A stretch of 64,000 nucleotides of DNA from positions 62,001 to 126,000 of the forward strand of contig NZ_JAUYSS010000012.1 of assembly GCF_030695525.1 (NCBI RefSeq). The letters run 5' to 3'. The notes beneath the pieces are model-generated. The model ran no database searches, had not been told where the DNA came from, and worked only from the letters and a program-made list of their open reading frames with translations. Origin of the DNA: Daejeonella sp. (GTDB lineage: Bacteria > Bacteroidota > Bacteroidia > Sphingobacteriales > Sphingobacteriaceae). This document shows positions 9,201-17,580 of this stretch, in pieces. Made by a program: the position numbers and the translations under genes. Every line of letters starts with the position of its first letter. Position 1 is the stretch's first letter.

Positions 9201-9654
9201 TGTAGATACCGATCTGGAGGTGATGATCCCCGATGAATATGTGACCAATATCGCTGAACGATATAGTTTATATACCGAACTTTCAAACATAGAGAACGAA
9301 CTGGCGCTCGATGATTACCGGCAAAAACTTACTGATCGCTTTGGACCCGTTCCTCATCAGGTAAATGAGTTAATTAATACCTGGCGCCTGCAATATCTGG
9401 GAAAAATGATCGGTTTTGAAAAAATCACTTTTAAAAAAGGGGTACTTCGGGGGTATTTTATTGCGAACAAACAGTCACCCTACTTCGAAACGACACAGTT
9501 TGGACGTGTCCTCGAATTTTTACAGGCTCACCCCAGAATAAGTAACCTGAAAGAGGTTAAAAACACCCTAAGGCTGGCAATTGAACATGTTCAGACATTG
9601 GATATGGCAATAGAAATACTACAGGAGCTGGCAGGAGAACCTGCGGCAGTTTAA
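6298..9654 (+). CDS. mfd: Transcription-repair coupling factor Mfd
   Basis: An 1118-residue protein collinear with Mfd. From N to C: a UvrB-like damage-recognition region (~1-350) with the RIEFFADYIESIR motif; an RNA polymerase-interacting CarD-like domain beginning at LKPGDFITHIDHGIGKYAGL (~440-510); a RecG-like translocase with Walker A GDVGFGKTE (~588) and Walker B DEEQ (~689), then the second RecA lobe; and a C-terminal D7 domain (~968-1110). Mfd pushes stalled RNA polymerase off damaged DNA and recruits UvrA. The start is GTG at 6298; an ATG at 6284 is out of frame and stops at once. The last codons overlap the end of the convergent TonB gene by 4 bp. Length is normal for the family. Confidence 0.98.
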   Translation: MNIRDILKQYKSDPRIAILAETLNKGGKGRVHLRGLVGSSDSVIALALHFLLHRHMVFVLPEREEAAYFLSDLENLLEKEVLFFPSSFRKSFEFTLVDSNNVLQRAEVLNELNHSSEYGKIIVTYPEALAEKVIDRSALEKNTLEIAVGNKLSIDFINEFLIEYDFERVDFVYEPGQFSIRGGIVDIFSFSHDLPYRIEFFADYIESIRTFEIEDQLSVQQVKSITVVPNVQSKFLTDHNISLLEYIDQDSIIWFKDVEFTFDVIKGGYKKAVEYWKALSSEDKQQNPHWIDPKFNFTDEKMLADQLRDFDILEFGKQFYYRADETIHFDIKPQPSFNKDFNLLIHNFKENEKSGLENLIFTDSTKQIERLYSIFEDLNAGVKFSPVHLSLREGFIDHAQKLVCYTDHQIFDRYYKYKLKKGYIRNQAITLKELRELKPGDFITHIDHGIGKYAGLEKVDVNGRSQEMIRLVYADNDLLYVNINSLNRISRYSGKEGTVPKMNKLGTDTWEKLKKTTKKKVKDIARDLIKLYAIRKAQTGTAFSPDTYLQTELEASFIYEDTPDQVKATADVKKDMESAHPMDRLVCGDVGFGKTEIAIRAAFKAVTDSKQVAILVPTTILALQHFKTFQSRLVDFPCTIDYINRFKSAKQIKDSLQNLADGKIDIIIGTHRIVSKDVKFKDLGLLIIDEEQKFGVSVKEKLKQFRANVDTLTLTATPIPRTLHFSLMGARDLSIISTPPPNRQPVQTELHVFNEKLIKEAVEYEIDRGGQVFFIHNRVQDLMQLGGLINTLVPKARIGIAHGQLEGDALEDVMLKFVGGDYDVLVATTIIEAGLDIANANTILINHAHMFGLSDLHQMRGRVGRSNKNAFCYLLSPPLSTLTNEARKRLSAIEEFSDLGSGFNVAMRDLDIRGSGNLLGAEQSGFIAEIGFEMYHKILDEAIQELKDDEFKNLFSDEKPRPFISFTHVDTDLEVMIPDEYVTNIAERYSLYTELSNIENELALDDYRQKLTDRFGPVPHQVNELINTWRLQYLGKMIGFEKITFKKGVLRGYFIANKQSPYFETTQFGRVLEFLQAHPRISNLKEVKNTLRLAIEHVQTLDMAIEILQELAGEPAAV

Positions 9655-10727
9655 TTCCCAAGCTGAAAGGTTATTGGCAGAACATAAGATGTTCTTACGG
9701 GTTTTCCGTTAGCCATGCCTGGCCTCCATGCCGGTGAAGACCTTAGTACACGGATTGCTTCCTCATCACATCCTCCTCCTATACCTCTTACTACCTTAAA
9801 ATCACCAAGATTTCCGTTCTTGTCTACAACAAAGCCAATATAGACCTTTCCTTGAATTTTGTTTTGACGTGCCTCAACAGGATAACGTAACCGGGATCCA
9901 AGATACTTACCCAAAGCCAGCTGCCCTCCCTGAAACTCAGGCGCAAGCTCTACACTGGCAAGGTCATATAATTTTCCCTCATAACGCGCTTCCGGATTAG
10001 AACTTTCTATGGGTACCGGTAAAGGTTCTGTAACCATTTCCGGAACGGTTGATGCCTGACTATAGTCAACTTCACTGTAAATTATACTGTCGGGAACATA
10101 ATTAAGTGTTGTTACAACCAGATTTTTAATTTCAGCTTCCCTGAGCGACGTGATCTTTCCTTCCTCATTCACCCTTAATTCAAATTTTATATCTCCGGAC
10201 ACGTCAGCATTTCGGGAAGGCTGCCGATAACTAACTTTTGCCCAGTAAGTTGCAAGCAATTCATTGCTATTGCGATTGTATTCAAGGCTGGAAACAATCC
10301 AGGTAAGATTGTAGTTCTGAAGATCGGCCATTCGCTTAGCATGAACGTCTTTCAGACGCTTATAAGTAAGATTATGATAATTAAAATAGGTTCTGGTAAT
10401 GGATGAAAAATAGCTCGGAGGATCAAAATATCCCTTCCTTTGATCGTTATAAAATGCTTCAATAAACTTAATGAGCGATCTCCGGACCTCTTCATCACTC
10501 ATATTTGAATTCTCGACCAGAACATCAGAATTATTGTCATCTATAACAGACACAACTTCTTCTTTTTTATCTGAAAATAAAGAACTGACGTCATCTACAT
10601 AGAGCGTAAGATAACCCATAACAAGAATTAATGTCCCAAGCCCAATGGCCATGAATCTCAATGAGCGGTCTTTTATTACTTCATTCTCAGGCATGGCGTC
10701 ATGCTGTGTTATATTCTCTCTTTCCAA
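9651..10727 (-). CDS. Energy transducer TonB-family protein with a large periplasmic domain
   Basis: A 358-residue protein with one N-terminal membrane anchor (residues ~26-44) and a C-terminal TonB domain (~265-357; YPVEARQNKIQGKVYIGFVVDKNG, then AIRVLRSSPAWRPG and YVLPITFQL). Such proteins couple the proton-motive force to outer-membrane receptors. Unlike classical TonB, the linker is not a Pro/Lys-rich rod: residues ~75-215 form a folded domain (FIEAFYNDQRKGYFDPPSYFSSITRTYFNYHNLTY region) that I do not recognise, followed by a short Pro-rich stretch. No exbB/exbD is adjacent. It might serve a special receptor, or act outside TonB transport. The next gene upstream on this strand is on the far side of an 83-bp gap from cdsA. 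Confidence 0.82.
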   Translation of the reverse strand: MERENITQHDAMPENEVIKDRSLRFMAIGLGTLILVMGYLTLYVDDVSSLFSDKKEEVVSVIDDNNSDVLVENSNMSDEEVRRSLIKFIEAFYNDQRKGYFDPPSYFSSITRTYFNYHNLTYKRLKDVHAKRMADLQNYNLTWIVSSLEYNRNSNELLATYWAKVSYRQPSRNADVSGDIKFELRVNEEGKITSLREAEIKNLVVTTLNYVPDSIIYSEVDYSQASTVPEMVTEPLPVPIESSNPEARYEGKLYDLASVELAPEFQGGQLALGKYLGSRLRYPVEARQNKIQGKVYIGFVVDKNGNLGDFKVVRGIGGGCDEEAIRVLRSSPAWRPGMANGKPVRTSYVLPITFQLGN

Positions 10728-10810
10728 TTATTAGTATTTATACTTATAATAATAAAAATCGTTCCAATAATTTTATGTACCGCTGAACTGAGCAGGTATT
10801 ATAAACAGGA

Positions 10811-11617
10811 TCAGAAAATTTTTACCAAAGACAAATATACAAATACGAGAGGAGCAGCAAGAAGTAAACCATCAAACCGGTCGAGCAGACCACCGTGTCC
10901 GGGTAAAAAAGATCCGGAATCCTTTGTCGAAAGGCTTCTTTTCAACATTGACTCAGATAGATCACCCAAAGTGCCTGAACCAACAATGATTAATGAAACT
11001 ATAAGCCAGTGAATTAAGGATAGCTCCGTAAAATTTATACTGATTATATAACCCGAAAGCAAGCTGCACAATAAACCTCCTGCGAAGCCTTCCCAGCTCT
11101 TTTTGGGAGAATGCCTTTCAAACAATCTATTCTTACCCAGACTGATACCAAACAAATAGGCTCCGGTATCACTCGCCCAGAGCAAGATCAGAAAAGCAAA
11201 GGGTAAATGCCAGGAATACTCACCTTCCATAAAACCCAGTGCATAGAAAAAGCAAAAAGGAAGTGCTGCAAATACTACTCCGAATATGGTGTATGCAATA
11301 TTGTGAAAGGGATTCTTCAGATCACGGTAAAGCTCAGCAATTATAATTAATACAAAAAATGGAACACAAATGAGAAGAACCGTTAAAGGTGCATCATACA
11401 GAAAATACAAACTGAGTGGTGCATAAATACTGATTACAAGGATCCAACCCAATAAGCTCTGGGGTTTCAGACCATCAGCACGCACCAGTTTGTAAAACTC
11501 CTCGGTACTGAATAAACTAAGCAACAGGAAAAAGACAGTAAAAGCATAGGCCCCCAGAAGAAGTGAAGCAAGCATTACTGCAACAAAGAAAAATGCTGTT
11601 ATTGCTCTTGTTTTCAT
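10811..11617 (-). CDS. cdsA: Phosphatidate cytidylyltransferase CdsA
   Basis: A 268-residue polytopic membrane protein with about eight hydrophobic helices. The CdsA signature is near the C-terminus (~222-250): LSTKDSGSFLPGHGGLLDRFDGL, preceded by SPKKSWEGFAGG and GDLSESMLKR. The enzyme converts phosphatidic acid and CTP to CDP-diacylglycerol, the branch point of phospholipid synthesis, in the inner membrane. It is the third gene of the CPBP-DUF2007-cdsA unit and starts directly after the DUF2007 stop with no gap, so translation is probably coupled. No psd gene follows here, although in many relatives psd is adjacent. Confidence 0.95.
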   Translation of the reverse strand: MKTRAITAFFFVAVMLASLLLGAYAFTVFFLLLSLFSTEEFYKLVRADGLKPQSLLGWILVISIYAPLSLYFLYDAPLTVLLICVPFFVLIIIAELYRDLKNPFHNIAYTIFGVVFAALPFCFFYALGFMEGEYSWHLPFAFLILLWASDTGAYLFGISLGKNRLFERHSPKKSWEGFAGGLLCSLLSGYIISINFTELSLIHWLIVSLIIVGSGTLGDLSESMLKRSLSTKDSGSFLPGHGGLLDRFDGLLLAAPLVFVYLSLVKIF

Positions 11618-11821
11618 TTACAACTCATTTTTTACTATTATTTCAATCGCTTTCTGAAAATCATCTTCATGAATATAAACTTCAACCTCCCCAATACGGT
11701 AGGGAAAACCTTGCTTATTTATGATAATGGCCTCCATCTCCTGGTCAATCAAGACCTGCCTTACAAGTTCTGATTTAAAAAAATCAGCTGAAGTATATAT
11801 TTTAACCCATCCTGCTTCCAT
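11618..11821 (-). CDS. DUF2007 family small protein
   Basis: A 67-residue protein of the DUF2007 type (putative signal-transducing protein): a betaalphabeta fold with WVKIYTSADFFKSELVRQVL at the start, EMEAIIINKQG in the middle and GEVEVYIHEDDFQKAIEII at the end. I chose the ATG at 11821 (MEAGWVKIYTS); an upstream in-frame ATG at 11887 would overlap the CPBP gene by 86 bp and adds non-conserved residues. It overlaps the CPBP gene by 20 bp and abuts cdsA. The small ferredoxin-like/PII-like fold suggests ligand or partner binding, but no function is established. Conserved placement before cdsA hints at a link to membrane lipid synthesis. Confidence 0.85.
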   Translation of the reverse strand: MEAGWVKIYTSADFFKSELVRQVLIDQEMEAIIINKQGFPYRIGEVEVYIHEDDFQKAIEIIVKNEL

Positions 11822-12743
11822 CCAAACTTCCTCTATTAATTTCGTGTAATTTTCGGGTATACCTATAAAAGTATCGCATTGATACAATAAATAAAATGAA
11901 ACTGATGCTGATCAGCACAGGGCTTGAGGGTTCTGATTCAAACATTTTATCGATTGAAAGCCCCTGCTTCTGATACCAGTATGCAGTAATTACCGCAATC
12001 GCATTATTCAGAAAATGTCCTAAAATGGGAAGCCAGAGACTGCCACTCCAAACAAGCAGGTAACCGAAGAGTGCCCCCAGGAACATTCGTGGAAAAAATC
12101 CATAGAATTGAAAATGTATCGAACTAAAAATAATTGCGGTTAACCAGATCGCGACATGATAGTTTCCAAACCATCGTGCAAAAATTCCCTGAAACCCGGC
12201 TCTGAAGATCAGTTCCTCGCCAAAAGCAGGGATAAGGGCAAGCATGATTAAATTCACGAGAAGCTCAGGTACAGAATTCATTATAATGAGCTGTTTCGTC
12301 ATCTCCTCCATCTTCAATTCCTGCTGAAGCATCCATGCTTCAACTTCTTTAAGAAAATAAGGAAGCTTCATCCCTTTATTAAGCTGCATAATATATTCAA
12401 GTGCAGGACTTGAAGAAAACATGATTACAATGGTAATTAAAGCCAGATAGCCCGGAACAGGTATGATTTTAAGATACCCTAACCAATCCTTGTTCTGTAG
12501 TTTCGCATACACTAAGGCCGGTACAACAAACATCCCAATGGATGAAACAATCTGAACCAGCTTGATTAGATCCAGGTTTACAATCTCTCCTGAGGAAAGC
12601 TGTAGCATGGATTCCATGCCATAGATAGAAAAGCCTATCACAAAAGCAATGCTGGTAAAAATCACAGCGCCTGCAAAAATAAGCAGGAGTAAAAGGATCA
12701 ATGAGCTGAAAGGATTACGTTCTACTGACGCGGATTTGAACAT
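11802..12743 (-). CDS. CPBP family intramembrane metalloprotease
   Basis: A 313-residue membrane protein of the CAAX protease/bacteriocin-processing (CPBP, Abi) family. The three family motifs are present: EELIFRAGFQG (EExxxR, ~180), FSSIHFQFYGF with the catalytic-site His (~207), and GHFLNN (~245). About eight membrane helices are predicted. Members are intramembrane glutamate/metal proteases, in some bacteria acting on lipidated or regulatory peptides; the substrate here is unknown. It is the first gene of the CPBP-DUF2007-cdsA operon, reading away from dusB with only 63 bp between the start codons. Confidence 0.88.
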   Translation of the reverse strand: MFKSASVERNPFSSLILLLLLIFAGAVIFTSIAFVIGFSIYGMESMLQLSSGEIVNLDLIKLVQIVSSIGMFVVPALVYAKLQNKDWLGYLKIIPVPGYLALITIVIMFSSSPALEYIMQLNKGMKLPYFLKEVEAWMLQQELKMEEMTKQLIIMNSVPELLVNLIMLALIPAFGEELIFRAGFQGIFARWFGNYHVAIWLTAIIFSSIHFQFYGFFPRMFLGALFGYLLVWSGSLWLPILGHFLNNAIAVITAYWYQKQGLSIDKMFESEPSSPVLISISFILFIVSMRYFYRYTRKLHEINRGSLDGSRMG

Positions 12744-12767
12744 GCTTATATATTATTCGTAATTTTG
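12735..12767 (+). promoter_or_regulatory. Candidate promoter of dusB
   Basis: TTTG at 12735-12738 and TAATTTTG at 12760-12767 are separated by 21 bp, close to the Bacteroidota consensus TTTG-N19/21-TAnnTTTG. The -33 part lies inside the first codons of the divergent CPBP gene. The dusB ATG follows at 12807. Confidence 0.5.
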
Positions 12768-12806
12768 CATTTTAGTAAATAAAAATACAAGGTTGAAAGA
12801 TAGCTA

Positions 12807-13799
12807 ATGTCTGTTAAGATTGGAAATATAGATTTAGGGGAATTCCCGCTTTTACTGGCACCTATGGAAGATGTGAGTGATCCTCCATTCCGTTTCGTTT
12901 GTAAGCAAAATGGGGTAGACATGATGTACACTGAATTTATTTCATCAGAGGGTTTGATACGCGATGCAGCCAAAAGCAGGGCAAAACTCGACATTTTTGA
13001 ATATGAACGGCCAATTGGGATACAGATTTTTGGTAGTGAGATTGAGAGCATGGCTGAAGCAACCCGTATTGCAACACTGGCCAATCCGGATTTAATCGAT
13101 ATAAATTATGGCTGTCCGGTAAAAAATGTAGCTTGCCGGGGGGCCGGAGCGAGTTTATTGCAGGACATAGACCGGATGGTGGAAATGACAAAAGCTGTTG
13201 TCAATGCCACCCATCTTCCGGTAACTGTTAAAACACGACTTGGATGGGATGATAATACCAAAAATGTTTACGAGGTTGCTGAACGTCTTCAGGACATAGG
13301 TATTCAGGCACTGACCATTCATGGCCGCACCCGTGCCCAAATGTATAAAGGTGAAGCCGACTGGTCACTGATTCGGGAGATAAAAAGAAACCCTAGAATC
13401 AAAATACCGATATTTGGAAACGGAGATGTCAATTCCATTGAAAAAGCAGCAAGCTGGCGGATGGAATATGAAGTTGATGGAATTATGATTGGCAGGGCAG
13501 CAATTGGTTATCCCTGGATTTTCAGAGAAATTAAACACTTTTTTAAGACCGGAGAACTTTTACCTGAACCAACAATTTCTGAAAGAGTGGATGTTTGTAA
13601 AACACATCTTGATAAATCCATCTCCTGGAAAGGACCCCGGGTTGGTATTTTTGAAATGAGAAGGCATTATTCTAACTATTTTAAAGGTATCCCTGATTTT
13701 AAGGAATATCGAATGAAACTGGTCTCACTTGAAAATATAGACCATATTTATGGAGTTCTGAAGGAAATTAATGAACGATTTCAGACAGAATTGGCTTGA
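12807..13799 (+). CDS. dusB: tRNA-dihydrouridine synthase (DusB-type)
   Basis: A 330-residue FMN-binding TIM-barrel protein. Family landmarks: LAPMEDVSDPPFR at the start, INYGCPVKNVACRGAGASLL with the catalytic Cys near residue 109, VTVKTRLGWD, TIHGRTRAQMYKGEADW, and the phosphate-binding loop DGIMIGRAAIGYPWIF. Dus enzymes reduce uridines in the D-loop of tRNA using NADPH. DusB is the form usually found as the single Dus outside Proteobacteria, so I use that symbol, though the exact target position is not visible. apaG follows after 45 bp in the same direction. Confidence 0.94.
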   Translation: MSVKIGNIDLGEFPLLLAPMEDVSDPPFRFVCKQNGVDMMYTEFISSEGLIRDAAKSRAKLDIFEYERPIGIQIFGSEIESMAEATRIATLANPDLIDINYGCPVKNVACRGAGASLLQDIDRMVEMTKAVVNATHLPVTVKTRLGWDDNTKNVYEVAERLQDIGIQALTIHGRTRAQMYKGEADWSLIREIKRNPRIKIPIFGNGDVNSIEKAASWRMEYEVDGIMIGRAAIGYPWIFREIKHFFKTGELLPEPTISERVDVCKTHLDKSISWKGPRVGIFEMRRHYSNYFKGIPDFKEYRMKLVSLENIDHIYGVLKEINERFQTELA

Positions 13800-13844
13800 T
13801 TTTAGCGTTTATCTTTATATTGCCTATTATTAAAACTATTAATT

Positions 13845-14231
13845 ATGGTAACTAAAATTACTGATGGGGTCAAAATATCGGTAGAAACCATTTACCAACC
13901 CGAATATTCGAATCCTGCAAATGAACATTTTATGTTCGCATACCGGGTAAATATTGAAAATATGACCGAAAATAGTGTTCAGTTATTGAACCGTCACTGG
14001 CATATTTTTGATTCAAACGGCACCAAAAGAGAGGTGGAAGGAGAGGGTGTGGTTGGCTTGCAGCCAATAATCGAGCCGGGCGACAATCATGAATACGTAT
14101 CCGGTTGTAATTTAAAGACCGACATGGGCAGTATGAAAGGTTTTTATGAAATGAAAAGAATTGTTGACGGACGTAAATTCCGTGTCAATATTCCTGAATT
14201 TTACCTGATTGCACCCTATAAAATGAACTGA
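13845..14231 (+). CDS. apaG: ApaG protein
   Basis: A 128-residue protein matching ApaG over its full length: an immunoglobulin-like beta-sandwich with FAYRVNIENMTENSVQLLNRHWHIFDSNG, VEGEGVVGLQPIIEPGDNHEYVSGC and MKGFYEM. ApaG is linked to Co2+/Mg2+ homeostasis in Salmonella and fused to F-box proteins in eukaryotes, but its molecular activity is unknown. In Proteobacteria it sits with ksgA and apaH; neither is here. It follows dusB by 45 bp and is closed by a strong hairpin terminator. Confidence 0.93.
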   Translation: MVTKITDGVKISVETIYQPEYSNPANEHFMFAYRVNIENMTENSVQLLNRHWHIFDSNGTKREVEGEGVVGLQPIIEPGDNHEYVSGCNLKTDMGSMKGFYEMKRIVDGRKFRVNIPEFYLIAPYKMN

Positions 14232-14249
14232 AAAAAATCACATAATATA

Positions 14250-14287
14250 AAAAAACCCCTTTACGAAATCATAAAGGGGCTTTTTTA
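14250..14287. terminator. Intrinsic terminator between apaG and the YugP-like gene
   Basis: Stem CCCCTTTA / TAAAGGGG (14256-14263 and 14272-14279) with an 8-nt loop, flanked by an A run before and a T run after. The convergent genes apaG (stop 14231) and the protease gene (stop 14300) can both use it. Confidence 0.9.
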
Positions 14288-14299
14288 TTTGAAGAAATA

Positions 14300-14986
14300 C
14301 TATTCTCTTCTTCCCATTAACATGCTGGCATAATACACCAATGTTGCAAGGGAACCTAATGCAGCAACCACATAAGTCATAGCTGCCCACCATAAAGCAT
14401 CTTTAGCCTGATCATTCTCAAGGCTGGTTTGCATAATGCCACGATTACTTTGCAGCCAGGCCAAAGCCCTGTTGCTTGCATCAAACTCAACCGGAAGAGT
14501 AATGAAAGCAAATAAGGTAACTACGGCAAGAGCCACTACACCTATTGCAAGAACTGTAATATCACCTGAAAAAATAAGTAGCATCACGCCAATCATCAAT
14601 GCCCATTGAGTAATCTTTGATGCCACATTAACTGCAGGAACTACAGCGGACCTGAATTTTAGCCAATTGTATGCCTTTGCGTGCTGCACAGCATGACCAC
14701 ATTCGTGTGCTGCAACCGCTGCTGCAGCGACACTGCGGCCATGATATACTTCAGGACTCAGGTTTACAGTCCGGTCTGCCGGATTATAATGATCAGATAA
14801 CTGACCCTCTGCAGAAATAATTTGAACATTATATATTCCGTTGTCCTTTAACATCTTATCTGCAATATCTTTTCCACTCATTGCAGAACCTAGAGGCATT
14901 TCGGAGTACTGTTTAAATTTGCTTTTAAAACGCCATTGGACAGCAAAACTAACCACCGCAATGACAATCATTAAAATTAATCCCAT
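14300..14986 (-). CDS. YugP-like zinc metallopeptidase (membrane)
   Basis: A 228-residue membrane protein of the neutral zinc metallopeptidase family 2 (Bacillus YugP). The zinc site HECGHAVQH is at residues ~93-101. A first membrane helix covers residues 2-17, with three further helices from ~118 onward. The segment SGKDIADKMLKDNGIYNVQI, just before the zinc site, is typical of the family. Substrates are not known. It stands alone, divergent from the FAD oxidoreductase gene. Confidence 0.9.
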   Translation of the reverse strand: MGLILMIVIAVVSFAVQWRFKSKFKQYSEMPLGSAMSGKDIADKMLKDNGIYNVQIISAEGQLSDHYNPADRTVNLSPEVYHGRSVAAAAVAAHECGHAVQHAKAYNWLKFRSAVVPAVNVASKITQWALMIGVMLLIFSGDITVLAIGVVALAVVTLFAFITLPVEFDASNRALAWLQSNRGIMQTSLENDQAKDALWWAAMTYVVAALGSLATLVYYASMLMGRRE

Positions 14987-15062
14987 AGTTTGTATTTTAT
15001 GTAAACATATTCAATAACCATTCCGAATAAAAATAATCACAAATAATTTACCTTTAGATTAT

Positions 15063-16199
15063 ATGTCCAATTTATTTTCTTACTGGGAACAAAAATCATT
15101 CTTATCAGGTTTTGATGTGATCATTATTGGTAGCGGAATAGTTGGTTTGAACGCTGCATTGCATCTAAAATCAGGGCGGCCTTCATTAAAAATTGGTGTT
15201 CTGGAATCAGGTTTTTTGCCGGCCGGTGCAAGCACAAAAAACGCCGGTTTTGCATGCTTTGGAAGCATTTCTGAGCTTATAAATGAGATGGAATCCCGGT
15301 CTGAGTCTGAGCTTCTTGAAATGATCAGTATGCGCTGGAGGGGTCTGAAAAAACTTAGAAATAATCTTGGAGATTCTGCCATTTGTTTTGAACAAAATGG
15401 GGGTTATGAAGTATTCAAAGAAAGCGAAGCTAATCAGGCCAATCTCTGTATTGAAAAGATATCCTGGTTTAATACCTTCTTAAAACCTGTCATTGGGAAA
15501 CATGACATTTATGCAGATTTTGGTGATAAAATTGCAGGTTTTGGAATGAGAGGTATAAGAAACATCATAAAAAACAAATATGAAGGACAAATAGATACAG
15601 GCAAAATGATGAAGGCATTGCTTTCAAAGGTCCAGAGCCTTGGAGTAACTGTCTTTAATAATTGTCCCGTTCAGAATATTGAAGAAAGTTCCGGTAATAA
15701 GATTATCCATAGTAGTCAGGGCAGTTTTAACTCAAAATCTGTCATTCTGGCGACCAATGCCTTCATCAAAAATCTGATTCCAGAGCTTGATGTTATTCCG
15801 GGAAGGGGGCAGGTACTTATTACAGAGCCCATTAAAGATTTGAAAATAAAAGGCACCTTTCATTACAATAAGGGCTATACCTATTTCAGAAATATCGATG
15901 ATAGGATACTATTGGGCGGAGGAAGGGACCTGGATTTCATTGGAGAAGAAACCACAGAACCCGGTGTTACTGTGATCATTCAGAATGAGCTGGAAAAACT
16001 ATTGTATGAGACCCTTCTTCCCGGACAAAAACCAAAAATTGAATACCGTTGGAGTGGGGTAATGGGTTTTGGTAAGGAACTAAAACCTATAGTAAAAGAA
16101 GTTTCACCCGGACTGTATTGCGCCGTACGCTGCAATGGTATGGGCCTGGCAATGGGAAGTCTTTTGGGTGAGCAGGTCGCAGATCTTATTCAAATTTGA
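15063..16199 (+). CDS. FAD-dependent oxidoreductase (DAO/glycine oxidase-like)
   Basis: A 378-residue protein of the DAO fold. The dinucleotide-binding motif GSGIVGLNAALHL is at residues ~23-35, followed by GVLESGFLPAGASTKNAGFACFG, where the STKNAGFA segment is the usual flavin contact. The C-terminus has RWSGVMGFGKELKPIV and GLYCAVRCNGMGLAMGSLLGEQVADLI, closing the FAD site. Family members oxidise amino acids or other small amines; the substrate cannot be told. A TACCTTTA box just upstream (one mismatch from TAnnTTTG) may be the promoter. rmuC follows after 36 bp but has its own promoter box. Confidence 0.85.
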   Translation: MSNLFSYWEQKSFLSGFDVIIIGSGIVGLNAALHLKSGRPSLKIGVLESGFLPAGASTKNAGFACFGSISELINEMESRSESELLEMISMRWRGLKKLRNNLGDSAICFEQNGGYEVFKESEANQANLCIEKISWFNTFLKPVIGKHDIYADFGDKIAGFGMRGIRNIIKNKYEGQIDTGKMMKALLSKVQSLGVTVFNNCPVQNIEESSGNKIIHSSQGSFNSKSVILATNAFIKNLIPELDVIPGRGQVLITEPIKDLKIKGTFHYNKGYTYFRNIDDRILLGGGRDLDFIGEETTEPGVTVIIQNELEKLLYETLLPGQKPKIEYRWSGVMGFGKELKPIVKEVSPGLYCAVRCNGMGLAMGSLLGEQVADLIQI

Positions 16200-16214
16200 C
16201 AGGGCTCTCTTTCG

Positions 16215-16222
16215 TACCTTTG
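16215..16222 (+). promoter_or_regulatory. TAnnTTTG -7 box upstream of rmuC
   Basis: TACCTTTG, a perfect -7 element, lies 13 bp before the rmuC ATG. A TTTG is present 16 bp further upstream (16195-16198), a short spacing. Confidence 0.4.
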
Positions 16223-16235
16223 ATAAATTATAAAA

Positions 16236-17573
16236 ATGGAAATCTACATTCTGCCGGCAGCGGCCATAATTGTTGTTGTTATATTTATTCTCTTTCGTGC
16301 AAGACCAAAATCCGATTGGGCCGGTATGGAGGAAATCGACCGACTCAAAACCGAGAATGAACAATTAAAAATCAGTCTGGCTAAAGCAGAAGAGCGGGCT
16401 GAAAATCTGAGAACTGAGCAGGAAAATTTAAAAAAAGAGTTGAATGCAGAGCGCGAAAAACTTTCTGAAGCCCTGCGCTCAATGGAAAGTTCACGCGCTT
16501 ATTTGAAGGCTCAACAGGAAAAAATAGAAGAGCAAAAGTCGGAGATTAAAAACAATCAGGAAAAATTCAACAAGGATTTTGAACTAATTGCTTCCCGTAT
16601 CCTGGAAGAAAAAAGTGTTAAATTCACTGAGCATAGCCGCGCCAATCTTGATCTCATCATCAAACCTCTACGTGAGAATCTCAAAACCTTTGAAGATAAG
16701 GTTGAGAAGGTTTATAAGGCCGAATCAGATGAGCGTAATATCCTTCGTGGACATATCAATCAACTCATCGAGCAATCTAACCTGATGAATCAGGAAACGA
16801 AAAATCTTACCAAAGCCCTTAAAGGAGACAGCAAAAAGCAGGGAAACTGGGGTGAGCTAATTCTGGAAAGGGTTCTAGAGCGTTCGGGGCTTTTAAAAAA
16901 TCAGGAATATCGTATACAGGCAACACATCAATCATCAGATGGTAACCGCTTCCAGCCCGATGTGGTGATCGATCTGCCTGATGATAAACACCTGATTATC
17001 GATGCAAAGGTTTCCCTTACTGCTTATGAGCGCTTGGTAAATTGTGAAATGGATGAAGAACGCAATTTGTTCACCAAACAGCATATTAGTTCAATTCGGA
17101 CTCATATATTTGAGCTTTCCTCCAAAAATTACAGCGAATTGTATAAGATTAATTCTCCTGATTTTGTGATGCTATTCATTCCAATTGAATCCAGTTTTAG
17201 TATCGCTGTACAGAATGATGCAGAACTGTTTAATTTTGCCTGGGATAAACATGTGGTCATCGTCAGTCCATCTACTCTTCTTGCTACATTACGCACCATT
17301 GCCAGCATGTGGAAACAGGAGCGGCAAAACCGAAATGTTATGGAAATAGCCCGCCTGAGCGGTGAAATGTACGATAAGTTCATTGGGTTTATGGCTGATA
17401 TGGAAGGTATCGGCAAAAACATCAAACAAAGTCAGGATGCTTATGACAAAGCCATCAATAAATTATCCAGCGGTAGGGGAAACCTGAGTACTACGGCAGA
17501 GAAGATTAAAAAACTGGGTGCCAGAACCGGCAAGCAGCTAGATCAGAAATTCATTAGCGAAGACGACGATTAA
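16236..17573 (+). CDS. rmuC: DNA recombination protein RmuC
   Basis: A 445-residue protein with an N-terminal membrane anchor (residues ~2-20), a long coiled coil (~28-125) and the RmuC nuclease-like domain (~130-420). The domain motifs GNWGELILERVLERSGL, QPDVVIDLPDDKHLIIDAKVSLTAYERL and FIPIESSF are visible; the D...DAK arrangement resembles a PD-(D/E)xK nuclease core. RmuC limits inversion at short repeats in E. coli. Length and order of domains are normal. It is convergent with the small secreted protein at 17581, with only 7 bp between the stops. Confidence 0.95.
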   Translation: MEIYILPAAAIIVVVIFILFRARPKSDWAGMEEIDRLKTENEQLKISLAKAEERAENLRTEQENLKKELNAEREKLSEALRSMESSRAYLKAQQEKIEEQKSEIKNNQEKFNKDFELIASRILEEKSVKFTEHSRANLDLIIKPLRENLKTFEDKVEKVYKAESDERNILRGHINQLIEQSNLMNQETKNLTKALKGDSKKQGNWGELILERVLERSGLLKNQEYRIQATHQSSDGNRFQPDVVIDLPDDKHLIIDAKVSLTAYERLVNCEMDEERNLFTKQHISSIRTHIFELSSKNYSELYKINSPDFVMLFIPIESSFSIAVQNDAELFNFAWDKHVVIVSPSTLLATLRTIASMWKQERQNRNVMEIARLSGEMYDKFIGFMADMEGIGKNIKQSQDAYDKAINKLSSGRGNLSTTAEKIKKLGARTGKQLDQKFISEDDD

Positions 17574-17580
17574 TTGTTTT

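Noticed and set aside
10701-11012. 103-codon plus-strand ORF between the TonB protein gene and cdsA
   Set aside because: It is largely antisense to the CdsA signature region and starts within the TonB gene; a shadow ORF.
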